Source of the DNA: Candidatus Aminicenantota bacterium
GTDB lineage: Bacteria; Acidobacteriota; Aminicenantia; Aminicenantales; Aminicenantaceae
Length of the DNA: 10,304 nucleotides
Reading direction: 5' to 3'
NCBI GenBank assembly: GCA_030607635.1
Contig: JAUWJP010000035.1
Coordinates: 1 to 10,304, forward strand
Positions 1 to 7,022 of the stretch are shown in pieces (the stretch's first letter is position 1; each line of letters starts with the position of its first letter). The translations under genes were made by a program, and so were the position numbers. The notes beneath the pieces were generated by a model that worked only from the letters and a program-made list of their open reading frames with translations, had not been told where the DNA came from and did no database searches.

Positions 1-300
1 CTTGCTCTCCTCCACGTTCAGGCTTTTTATAACTCCGGCCACTTAAGCTTTAATGTTTATTTTCATGTTAGTCACAGCCTCGCCAGGAGATTTCAATTTA
101 ATAATAAGATCTCCTATCTGCGCTTCGACAACTTTCACAGGAAGAGGCGTTTCTTTAACCTTTCGGGCTTCTTCTGCGGAATCTTGTGCGGAAACCTCTT
201 TAGATTCATCTGGTTTTTCTCTGAAAAAGATGAAAAAAGCCAAGATGGCAATAACGATGACTATAAGTGAAATAATCAGTATCTTTTTGGAGAAAATCAT
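1..300 (-). pseudogene. RND efflux membrane fusion protein (HlyD/AcrA type), N-terminal part, interrupted by an in-frame stop and cut by the window edge
   Basis: The ATG at 298-300 follows a good ribosome binding site (GGAGATAGG, 4 bases upstream) and opens an 85-codon frame. The product starts with one hydrophobic helix (about residues 7-26), then a charged Glu/Lys/Ser linker, then the stretch PLPVKVVEAQIGDLIIKLKS. That is the usual start of a periplasmic adaptor of an RND or ABC-type efflux system. The frame meets TAA at 43-45, but the same frame then continues to the window edge as VAGVIKSLNVEESK. Across the stop it reads IKA-stop-VAGVIKSLN, where this family typically has IKAEVSGVI. The stop therefore most likely replaces a Glu codon by one base change. 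Such adaptors link an inner-membrane pump to an outer-membrane channel. No pump gene is visible, and it could lie beyond the left edge. Family assignment is fairly safe; substrate is unknown. An alternative is a real pseudogene. Confidence 0.72.
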
Positions 301-407
301 TTTTCCTATCTCCTACTGCCAGCTCCCTAAAATGTAAACCTAATCTTTATAGTAAAAACGACGATTCGAAATGTCAAATTATATCATTCAGAAAAAAGGA
401 GTTATGT

Positions 408-431
408 AGGGGTTTGATGGATCAAACCCCT
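408..431. repeat. Perfect palindromic repeat, GGGGTTTGAT type
   Basis: Two 11-base arms, AGGGGTTTGAT and ATCAAACCCCT, flank a GG centre. The element lies between the 3' end of the minus-strand glycosyltransferase (stop at 453) and the start of the membrane fusion protein (300). Read on the minus strand it would fold as a strong hairpin just downstream of that glycosyltransferase. A T-run (CTTTTTT) lies roughly 10 bases further on, so it may act as a weak intrinsic terminator. Related, less perfect elements lie near the right end of the window (10143-10201), so it is probably a dispersed REP-like repeat rather than a gene-specific site. Confidence 0.7.
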
Positions 432-452
432 GGGCAAGAGAAATCAGATTCA

Positions 453-1667
453 TTAAGCGTATTGTTCGTAATCCTTTTTTACTGCGTCCTTCAAAAGCTC
501 GAGAAAATCAGGAAGGGCAGCAATAACCCTGTGCCAGTTGGGGATAAGAACCGTTTTAGAAGGATTCTGCCAAAACACCTCTCCGGCCAGCTTTATCCCC
601 TCAGCAAAAACCTCAACACACACCGACTCATTGTGTCGGTCAAACTTTAGACTATTCATTTCAGCATCATTTTCATACAGAACGACCGTCTCTTGAGCGA
701 CTTTCAAATAGATATTACTTAAGGTTTTAAAAAATCCTTCTGAAAACTGCGCCCCTTCCTGGGCAAGGGTTCGAAAAATAGACTTGGCAATGTCAACAGT
801 CATCTTCAAAATCCCTTTTTCTGGATCGTCTGGAAACAATTCTTGATGCTTATGTTCGTATCCATCGGCAATGTCTACCTGACATATTCTGCTTAAAGCC
901 ATATTTCTGTAAACTTCAGCCAAAGTCCCTACTTCCAATCCCCAGTCGCTGGGGATACGCATGGCCATAGCTAAATCCCTTCTCATTGCAATCTCTCCGG
1001 CCAACGCATAGCGAAAACTGTCCATATACACCAGAAAAGGAAGATATCCTAATATCTTCTCTAAGGCCCGGATAAAAGGTGTAAAAAACAACCGAGTGGC
1101 ACGGCCGTGCATTATATCTGTATATCGGCTGTAATAGCCTTTGCAAAACTCATATTCAGAATGGGGATTAGCCACAGGATAACAAAGACGGGCAAGAAGC
1201 GCGCGATCATAGTTTACGATATCACAGTCATGCATGGCGATGACCCGGCTTTTTCCCCTGGCTAAAACATACCCAAGGGAAATCCAGACAGCTCGTCCTT
1301 TTCCTCTTTCCCCTGGAAATAAGTCATTCTTCTCTAAAAGTTTATAGAGCCCCTTCATCCGGGGACCATCGTTCCATATCACTCTGAGCTTTTTATGGGA
1401 AGAGAAAGAATTTTTTACCCTTTTATATTGTTCTTCATTTGCTCTATCAAGACTCAAGACAATTTCCCGAAGATAATTAACCTTCCTTAGCTCATTCATA
1501 ATATTGGGGAGAGCTCCGCTTTTAAATTCTCGAAAAAGAGAGGGCAAAACTAAGGCGATGGGTCTTATCCGAGAAAAATTCTTGAGGTCATCTTCTAATT
1601 TTTTCAGGTTTAATTCTCCCAATCTATGAAAGGTAGCAATTACCCCGTTTTGGAAAAAATCAGACAT
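453..1667 (-). CDS. gpgS: Glucosyl-3-phosphoglycerate synthase-like glycosyltransferase (GT81 type)
   Basis: This is a 404-residue cytoplasmic GT-A fold glycosyltransferase. By family it should transfer glucose from an NDP-glucose to 3-phosphoglycerate. This is the first step of the two-step route to glucosylglycerate, a compatible solute, with a phosphatase (GpgP) completing it. Visible signatures are the MSDFFQNGVIATFHRLG start typical of the long archaeal/bacterial GpgS subgroup, the nucleotide-binding GKGRA loop (about 122-126), the DxD-type metal site HDCDI (D147, D149), the acceptor region LAGEIAMRRDL (222-232), SDWGLEVGTL (240-249), and the late metal-ligand candidate His pair EHKH (271-274). 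The start is fixed by GGAGGA 4 bases before the ATG. A TATAAT box lies about 15 bases further upstream. The gene ends GCT-TAA-TGA, a tandem stop. No GpgP phosphatase is in the window. It could be a related mannosyl- or glucosyl-transferase with another donor; the sugar cannot be fixed by eye. Confidence 0.75.
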   Translation of the reverse strand: MSDFFQNGVIATFHRLGELNLKKLEDDLKNFSRIRPIALVLPSLFREFKSGALPNIMNELRKVNYLREIVLSLDRANEEQYKRVKNSFSSHKKLRVIWNDGPRMKGLYKLLEKNDLFPGERGKGRAVWISLGYVLARGKSRVIAMHDCDIVNYDRALLARLCYPVANPHSEYEFCKGYYSRYTDIMHGRATRLFFTPFIRALEKILGYLPFLVYMDSFRYALAGEIAMRRDLAMAMRIPSDWGLEVGTLAEVYRNMALSRICQVDIADGYEHKHQELFPDDPEKGILKMTVDIAKSIFRTLAQEGAQFSEGFFKTLSNIYLKVAQETVVLYENDAEMNSLKFDRHNESVCVEVFAEGIKLAGEVFWQNPSKTVLIPNWHRVIAALPDFLELLKDAVKKDYEQYA

Positions 1668-1968
1668 TTATTCCTCCAAAAACTATTATAATAACAAATT
1701 TTACATGGATTTAATTGTGCTTGGTATAGAATAAAGAAAAAAAAATTTTGTGTCAATGACTTGATTTTCGTTCAGGAGTCGTTAAATCTATTAGAGTTAA
1801 ACTCTTAACCAAGAAGGAGTGCTTCAATTGAAGACAGGCTTGAGCTTCACCTGCAATGCTGATGCGGGAAAAACGACTCCTCAACCCCTCGAAGGAAGTT
1901 ATTGACTTTTGATCGGATATTTAACAATATCTTTTTCTTAGTATGGATGGTTTGAAGAGATAAAAAAA
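1668..1968. promoter_or_regulatory. Divergent promoter region between the two osmolyte glycosyltransferases, with candidate structured RNA
   Basis: This 301-base gap holds no credible ORF. Minus strand: a TATAAT box (forward complement near 1684-1689) sits just upstream of the gpgS ribosome site, without a clear -35. Plus strand: TTTACA at 1700-1705 and TATAGA at 1725-1730 form a loose promoter (19-base spacer). TTGACT at 1902-1907 is a second -35-like box without a convincing -10. Between them lie a closing inverted repeat (AGGAGTCGTT at 1774-1783 and AACGACTCCT at 1872-1881), an AGAGTT-A-AACTCT dyad (1793-1805) and the perfect palindrome CTTCAATTGAAG (1822-1833). The arrangement would give a roughly 108-base folded leader ahead of the plus-strand gene. 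I recognise no known riboswitch class in it. Confidence 0.45.
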
Positions 1969-3270
1969 ATGATTCTCACTCCCAAAACAATCGAAAAAGT
2001 TAAAAAGATCAAAAAAGTTGACCTTTTAGTCGGAATCCCGAGTTACAACACCGAAAACACGATAGGTCATGTCTTAAAAGCTGTTCGGCTCGGGCTGACA
2101 AAATACTTTCCCAAGCTAAAAAGCATCATTGTTGATTCCGATAGTGGATCATCGGATAATACCCGAAAAATCGTTCGAAAGAGCATGAAAGATTATAAAG
2201 GGCTCGAAACTATCCTGATCGCTCACGAAATGCATCCTTATATGCGAAGCCTTCACACGCCTATTTCAGAAATGGTAACAACCTTCAGAGGGACTCCGGG
2301 TAAAGGCAAAGCTTTCAGGAGGATATTTGAAGTAGCCCATGCCCTAAAAGCAAAGGGTGTGGTTGTGGTCGATTCAGACCTTCGCTCGATAACTCCAGAA
2401 TGGATACAACTTCTGGCAGGACCCATTCTCTTCAAGAATTTTGATTATGTCACACCTCTCTATTCGCGACATAAATATGACGGGACTATCACAAATTCCC
2501 TGATCTACCCTCTGACCAGAGCCTTATACGGCATAAAGATCCGCCAGCCTATCGGAGGTGAATTCGGCTTTTCAGCAAAGGTTCTCAACCATTACATGGA
2601 AAAAGACATCTGGGACACAGACGTCGCTTATTACGGCATCGACATCTGGATGACATCTGTCGCTCTGGCCAATGGATATAAAATTTGCCAATCTTTTCTC
2701 GGAGCCAAAATTCATAACCCAAAAAATGTGGCTACTCTTCCTCCTATGTTTAAGCAGGTCATGGGAACGATTTTTTCTCTCATCGAAGAAAATCAAGATA
2801 AATGGAAGAAAATAAAAGGAAGCAAAAAATTGCAAACTTTTGGTTTCCAGGCCAAAGTTATTCCTGAAGAAGCCCACCAGGATTTCAATGGACTTTTCAA
2901 TCTTTTTCATGAAGGAGTTGCGAAACGCTATCTTATCTGGAGAGAGATACTGAAAAAAGAAAATCTGCGATCGCTGGAAAAAATTATTAAACTCCCGAAG
3001 AAAAGTTTTAGCTTCCCTTCTCAAGCCTGGGTAAAAATAATCTACGACTACATCCTTTTCTACCAAAGGTTCAAGTACACCTTCATGGAGATGAGTCTAC
3101 CTTCTGTCCTTGAATCAATGATTCCCCTCTACTTTGGCTTTATTGCATCCTTCGTCCAAAAAACAAAAAAAATGAGTAATTTAGAAGCTGAAGAAGAAAT
3201 TGAAAAACTCTGCCTTGAGTTTGAAAAACTAAAGCCCTATTTGGTCACTAACTGGGATAAAAGAGAATAA
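1969..3270 (+). CDS. Glucosylglycerate/mannosylglycerate synthase-like glycosyltransferase (MGS-related GT-A enzyme)
   Basis: This is a 433-residue soluble glycosyltransferase. Visible GT-A features are VDLLVGIPSYNTENTIG (17-33), the donor-binding PGKGKA loop (110-115), the metal site VVVDSDLRSITPEWI (D135, D137), the acceptor motif RQPIGGEFGFS (192-202), YYGIDIWMT (221-229, D225) and a late His (H249, IHNPK). The order and wording resemble Rhodothermus mannosylglycerate synthase (as I recall it: DADITS, QPLGGE, SDWGIDT). They also fit the single-step glucosylglycerate synthase (Ggs) known in Persephonella. It would join a sugar from an NDP-sugar to D-glycerate directly, without a phosphorylated intermediate. 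The C-terminal 180 residues are helical and charged. The ATG is preceded by a weak AAGAGA site 8 bases upstream. It is divergent from the gpgS-like gene, and next to it this role is likely, but donor (glucose or mannose) is unproven. A mannosylglucosylglycerate synthase is another option. Confidence 0.6.
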   Translation: MILTPKTIEKVKKIKKVDLLVGIPSYNTENTIGHVLKAVRLGLTKYFPKLKSIIVDSDSGSSDNTRKIVRKSMKDYKGLETILIAHEMHPYMRSLHTPISEMVTTFRGTPGKGKAFRRIFEVAHALKAKGVVVVDSDLRSITPEWIQLLAGPILFKNFDYVTPLYSRHKYDGTITNSLIYPLTRALYGIKIRQPIGGEFGFSAKVLNHYMEKDIWDTDVAYYGIDIWMTSVALANGYKICQSFLGAKIHNPKNVATLPPMFKQVMGTIFSLIEENQDKWKKIKGSKKLQTFGFQAKVIPEEAHQDFNGLFNLFHEGVAKRYLIWREILKKENLRSLEKIIKLPKKSFSFPSQAWVKIIYDYILFYQRFKYTFMEMSLPSVLESMIPLYFGFIASFVQKTKKMSNLEAEEEIEKLCLEFEKLKPYLVTNWDKRE

Positions 3271-3500
3271 AAGATTCCATAAAAAAGTTTTAACCGTTTA
3301 GCCAATTTAGTCACTCAGGCCGTCTTTAAATAAAAAGCAGAAAAAACAGAACCAATTTGGACAACACCTAAAATAGATAGGGAATCCTATATGTCTTCTC
3401 TTGACTCTTCCATAAACTCTCTCTCTGCTGCCAGTGTGTAAGATATCTTACGGAGCTTTGATTGTGTATGCCGTATGTCTTATTATCTCTTTAGCTTTCT
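3271..3500. other. Convergent intergenic region with a 14-bp palindrome
   Basis: This 230-base gap separates the converging ends of the plus-strand glycosyltransferase and the minus-strand membrane protein. No ORF with a ribosome site was seen. The only clear structure is the perfect palindrome GTAAGATATCTTAC at 3438-3451. It is not followed by a T-run on either strand, so it is not a canonical intrinsic terminator. No other terminator is obvious, although both genes should end here. Confidence 0.4.
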
Positions 3501-3737
3501 TCACGAAACTTTTTTAAATCTTAGATATCCCCAAAGCCAGAGGAACGAGCCCACAACCAAGCTCACTAACAAAATAACCAACGAAATGACAAAGGCTCTT
3601 CGCTCTAACTCTTTCCAAGAACCCACGCTAACTTCAGCCCAGAATAAAAGCCAGAGAACCCAAAAAGCCCTCAGCCCCCAAATAAACCAGGGGCTCTTCT
3701 TTATTTTCACTACAAGGAATTTCCCTTTTTCAGCCAT
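3501..3737 (-). CDS. Small two-helix membrane protein, probable reductive dehalogenase anchor (RdhB-like)
   Basis: This 78-residue protein has a short charged N-terminus (MAEKGKFLVVKIKKS), a Trp-rich hydrophobic helix (about 16-36), a short polar loop containing WKELERR (41-47) and a second helix (about 48-71), ending in basic residues. It begins 3 bases after the rdhA stop. Its ribosome site AAAGGGGTGA contains that TGA stop, so translation is very probably coupled. Known rdh operons pair rdhA with a small multi-helix membrane protein (RdhB) that holds the Tat-exported enzyme at the outer face of the membrane. Size, topology and position fit that role. I see no sequence motif that proves RdhB homology, and two helices is one fewer than the three often described. 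The call rests mainly on context. Confidence 0.6.
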   Translation of the reverse strand: MAEKGKFLVVKIKKSPWFIWGLRAFWVLWLLFWAEVSVGSWKELERRAFVISLVILLVSLVVGSFLWLWGYLRFKKVS

Positions 3738-3740
3738 TGC

Positions 3741-5090
3741 TCACCCCTTTCCTTGAGTTGTATCAATGCCGTACTCAGGCAGGTTGAGAGACCACCATTT
3801 ATCAGCACTCTTCTGTCTTCCGTAGCCAAAAGCTTCATCCATGGTATTGAAAAACATATCCAGCGCTGGAATTTTGGCGCTCGTAGCCTTTACTATTTCG
3901 TGAATCATTGTCTTATCCTTTTTTGCCCAGGGACAAACTGGAATACAGATGCTGCAGCCAGAAGTTGACTCCTGCCAGTATGCCAGGCACTTGGGGGAAT
4001 CCTCAAACCAGGCCTGATGACCAGGATTATTCCACTCTCCTTTCACTTGAAAGCTTGGTTCATCATCAAACGATAGACAGTTAGAAGGACAAGCTTCGGC
4101 GCAGCGCTTACATACCTTGCAAAATTCCAGAATCCCAAAATCGATAGGCTTATCAGCAGCCAAAGGCATGTCGGTTAAGCCCTTACAAAGGCGGACGCAT
4201 GGACCGAATTCGGGTGTAATCAGTCGGTTTGTGCGCCCCAGTTCTCCCAAACCGGCATCCACTCCGATGGCAACGCTCGAACCCAGATCATTCACACTGG
4301 GGATAGCTACATAACCCAGCCCTCTGATAAATTGTGCCAGCCCTGCCACGAGAAACTCACATCGACTATAGCCCATGGAAGAACCAGCACTGCTGATAGC
4401 GGTAGGTGAACACTGAAGATTGTCAAGAGACATCTGGACACTCAAGGCTACGGCATATTTGCATTTATCAGGTATCACAAGTTTTTCCTCATCTTCGTAA
4501 GGTTCGTCTGCTGACTCAAAAACAATTGCCTTTCCTCTTTCTTGTGAATGAATATGTCTTCGATCAAGTATTGTTATTCCGACTGTAGCTGCACCAAAAT
4601 AGCGGGCTGCTGCTTTAATTAAATGGGCTGCTTCTTCGGGGTTCCCTTTATAATTCTCCACTCCTCGTTGTTCAGGAGTGCGCACAGATTTACTTGTCCA
4701 GGCCCGGGTACCTCTATTCAAACCTCCTAACCGAGATATAACCCAGGCCGCATCAGCCAGGGCCCGGTCTTCAAGTCTATAGCCAGGACGCTTTTCAAGG
4801 TAATACTTTATGGTTTTGTCCCTGCTCTCTCTCATCAGTTTTTTTCTATTTTCCATCCCGTAATATCTGGAAAAGGAACCGAATACATTATTACTCGTTT
4901 TAAATCTTGAATAAACATTGTCATCAACGGCCAACTTAGGTCTCGGAATCATCTTAACCCACCAGGGGTGGCCGTAATCACTTCTGCCAGGGGAAGAGGG
5001 GGAATTATCCGCGCCTGATGCCAAGCCGCTGCCCACGGCCAGGCCTGCCCCTCCAAAACCACACTTAATAAAATCTCTTCGTTTCATCAT
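3741..5090 (-). CDS. rdhA: Tat-exported reductive dehalogenase, corrinoid/iron-sulfur catalytic subunit
   Basis: This 449-residue protein opens with a twin-arginine signal (KRRDFIK then a Gly/Ala-rich hydrophobic stretch to about residue 27), as expected for export of a folded cofactor enzyme. The central part carries SMGYSR (Y241), IPSVNDLG (N267) and FGPCVRL (R300). The Tyr-Asn-Arg spacings of 26 and 33 residues equal those of the PceA active site as I recall it (Y246, N272, R305). Near the C-terminus are two ferredoxin-like 4Fe-4S clusters: C324-x2-C327-x2-C330-x3-CP, and C368-x10-C379-x2-C382-x3-CP. By family it reductively removes halogen from organohalides using a cobamide, with electrons passed through the clusters. 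The start follows AAGGAG 4 bases upstream. It is followed directly by a small membrane protein, a likely anchor. No regulator, maturation gene or corrinoid gene is in the window, so substrate and a respiratory role remain inference. Length is normal for the family, and all key residues are intact. Confidence 0.93.
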   Translation of the reverse strand: MMKRRDFIKCGFGGAGLAVGSGLASGADNSPSSPGRSDYGHPWWVKMIPRPKLAVDDNVYSRFKTSNNVFGSFSRYYGMENRKKLMRESRDKTIKYYLEKRPGYRLEDRALADAAWVISRLGGLNRGTRAWTSKSVRTPEQRGVENYKGNPEEAAHLIKAAARYFGAATVGITILDRRHIHSQERGKAIVFESADEPYEDEEKLVIPDKCKYAVALSVQMSLDNLQCSPTAISSAGSSMGYSRCEFLVAGLAQFIRGLGYVAIPSVNDLGSSVAIGVDAGLGELGRTNRLITPEFGPCVRLCKGLTDMPLAADKPIDFGILEFCKVCKRCAEACPSNCLSFDDEPSFQVKGEWNNPGHQAWFEDSPKCLAYWQESTSGCSICIPVCPWAKKDKTMIHEIVKATSAKIPALDMFFNTMDEAFGYGRQKSADKWWSLNLPEYGIDTTQGKG

Positions 5091-5248
5091 AACGCTCCTT
5101 AAAAATGAGATAAAAGAATTTGTCCCTTTTGGGCAACAGGCCCGCTATTTCCTTCTTTTATGTACGCCAGCATCGGGAAAACCTACTAAAGTCCTGATCG
5201 GGAATTTGATCCTTATATTCTTCCTCAGCTTTGGTCTTCATTAAAAAA
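5091..5248 (-). promoter_or_regulatory. Upstream region of rdhA
   Basis: The 158 bases between the GH3 stop and rdhA probably hold the rdhA promoter, because the spacing breaks the tight packing of the upstream genes. On the minus strand there is a small GGGC-CTGTT-GCCC hairpin and a loose TTGCCC / 17 bases / TTATCT promoter-like pair. The rdhA ribosome site AAGGAG lies just before the ATG. The octamer ATCGGGAA occurs twice in the forward strand (near 5172 and 5198). No clear FNR/CRP-type dyad was found. Promoter identity is uncertain. Confidence 0.3.
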
Positions 5249-7018
5249 TTAAGGTGCTTTCCCTCTCTTAGATAATGCCAAACCATGGCCTGCAGGATAA
5301 AGGCCAGGCAGGGAAACGGGCAATCTTCCCTTTATATCTATCTCTCCGAAGAGAGCTTTAGCAGCAGCTTTTTGAGCTTGCTCAGCCCATCTGTAAGCAC
5401 AGATGTAGGAATCGACAAAAGAAAAATGCTTCAAAAAATAGGGGCTGCCAAAAGAGACCACAACAACTGGTGTGGAATTCGCTGCTGCCTCCTGGACAAG
5501 CTGGATATGTCTAAAATCAAGGTCGACAGTCCCCTTCCAGGCGCTAAGAGAGGAGAAAAGAGCAAAGACGATAACATCTGCTTTGCTTGAGTTCTCTACT
5601 GCTTCTTGAATAAATTCTTCTCCTGTAAATGCATCAGCGTAAAAATTAATCAGGCCTGGACATCTTTTTTTGACTTCTCGAATAAAAGTTCTTCCTGCAA
5701 AGTAGCCTCCTGGATCGCTACTCAACGAAAAAACAGCGATTTTCTGAGTTGAGCCCGAGAGAGGAAGAACTGGCCCTTCAGTTTTGACTAATGTGATCGA
5801 ACTCTCAAACACCTGGTTTGCATTCTGCAGATGTTCCTTTGTAGCTACCATCTCATCCAGAATATCTAAATCCACCAGTCTTTTTTCATGGAGGCCAAGC
5901 CTTGCCTTTGCCTCCAGAATTCTTTTCACAGATATATTGATTCTTGCTTCTGAAATTTGATCGTTCCTTACAGCCTGGATAAGAGATTCGATGACATCAT
6001 CTGGCTTGGGAGGAAGGAGTATTATGTCCACCCCAGCCTGAACAGCTTTCAGAGCCGCCTCTTCTGGGGAGTAAAGCGTGGTAACTCCTCCCATCTCCAT
6101 AGCATCTGTGACGATAAGACCATCGAAGCCAATCTCTTCCCTTAGAAGACCAGTTATGATGAGGGGAGAAAGAGTGGCAGGAGTATCTGGAGTAGGGTCA
6201 AGTGCAGGAAGCTGAAGATGAGCGGTCATGATGGCCTGTACCCCAGCCTCGATAGCCTGTTTAAAAGGATAGAGTTCAACCTTATCCAAGCGGCTTCGAT
6301 CTCCTCCTATGGTGGGAAGAAGGCTGTGAGAGTCCTGATCCGTATCCCCATGACCAGGAAAATGCTTGGCTGTAGCTATCAGGCCATTTTCCTGGCAGCC
6401 CTTTATGAAGGCAATTGCCAAACGGCTAACCTGTTCTGGATCTTCACCAAGAGAACGGACATTGATGATAGGATTCTCAGGGTTGATATTCACATCAACC
6501 ACAGGAGAATAAGTCATATGAATCCCAAGAGCTCTTCCTTCAAGGGCGGTTACTTTGCCCATGAGATAGGCTTGCTCCTCAGACCAAGTTGCCCCTACCG
6601 CCATAAGAGGGGGAAATAAGGTAGCGCCTGAAATCTGATTCCCGACGCCTCTTTCAAAATCAGAAGCAATCAACAGGGGTATTTTTGCCAGTTTCTGTAC
6701 GGCATTTGTTAAATGAGCTGTTTCGTAAACCTCTCCCCCGAAGAGAATCAAACCTCCAATTTTTTGCTTTGCAATCAATGACTTAAGGCTCTTGATGTAA
6801 TCACTATCCAGGTTTACAAACTTACCATTATAGCGCCAGGACACCATCTGACCAATCTTCTCTTCTAAGGTCATCCTGGCCATGGTCTTTTCAACCCATC
6901 TGGCTTCTGAAGGGCCAAAAGCCATCTCGGGCTTATAGATAACCCTGGCACAGTTTACAGCCAAGATAAGGAGAAAGAGAAGGAGAATAAGAGAAGAGCC
7001 TTTTGGAAGTTTCATCAT
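5249..7018 (-). CDS. Glycoside hydrolase family 3, beta-N-acetylhexosaminidase (NagZ-like) lipoprotein
   Basis: This is a 589-residue two-domain enzyme. A hydrophobic signal (residues 8-22) ends in LILAVNC, a lipobox-like site with Asn instead of Gly/Ala before C23, so it is probably a lipoprotein. The GH3 catalytic barrel (about 40-380) starts with MTLEEKIGQM and includes the NagZ signature KHFPGHGDTDQDSH (218-231). In that family the Asp229-Ser-His231 part supplies the catalytic acid/base dyad. The nucleophile candidate is D305 in VTDAMEMGG. A GH3 C-terminal alpha/beta domain follows (about 400-572). This layout matches the two-domain NagZ of Bacillus subtilis rather than the short cytoplasmic enterobacterial NagZ. 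It should release terminal N-acetylhexosamine from peptidoglycan fragments or chitin-like glycans outside the cytoplasmic membrane. It starts 4 bases after the permease stop and is probably co-transcribed. The ribosome site is weak (TGAGA), suggesting coupling. A second ATG directly follows the first. Confidence 0.88.
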   Translation of the reverse strand: MMKLPKGSSLILLLFLLILAVNCARVIYKPEMAFGPSEARWVEKTMARMTLEEKIGQMVSWRYNGKFVNLDSDYIKSLKSLIAKQKIGGLILFGGEVYETAHLTNAVQKLAKIPLLIASDFERGVGNQISGATLFPPLMAVGATWSEEQAYLMGKVTALEGRALGIHMTYSPVVDVNINPENPIINVRSLGEDPEQVSRLAIAFIKGCQENGLIATAKHFPGHGDTDQDSHSLLPTIGGDRSRLDKVELYPFKQAIEAGVQAIMTAHLQLPALDPTPDTPATLSPLIITGLLREEIGFDGLIVTDAMEMGGVTTLYSPEEAALKAVQAGVDIILLPPKPDDVIESLIQAVRNDQISEARINISVKRILEAKARLGLHEKRLVDLDILDEMVATKEHLQNANQVFESSITLVKTEGPVLPLSGSTQKIAVFSLSSDPGGYFAGRTFIREVKKRCPGLINFYADAFTGEEFIQEAVENSSKADVIVFALFSSLSAWKGTVDLDFRHIQLVQEAAANSTPVVVVSFGSPYFLKHFSFVDSYICAYRWAEQAQKAAAKALFGEIDIKGRLPVSLPGLYPAGHGLALSKRGKAP

Positions 7019-7022
7019 TTTC

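Noticed and set aside
408..431. The palindrome as a definite rho-independent terminator
   Set aside because: The stem is strong but the T-run is about 10 bases away on the minus strand and absent on the plus strand. Similar elements also occur away from gene ends.
1774..1881. A known riboswitch (c-di-AMP, cobalamin, TPP or SAM) ahead of the osmolyte gene
   Set aside because: None of the conserved core sequences that I remember for these classes is visible. Only the inverted repeats support structure, so it is reported as unclassified.
2572..3066. Minus-strand ORF of 164 codons inside the plus-strand glycosyltransferase
   Set aside because: It lies wholly within a gene with clear GT-A motifs, and the Phe-rich product resembles no family.
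3475..3756. Plus-strand ORF of 93 codons opposite the membrane anchor
   Set aside because: It is antisense to a gene with a coupled ribosome site and a clear two-helix product. The antisense product is low-complexity and has no ribosome site.
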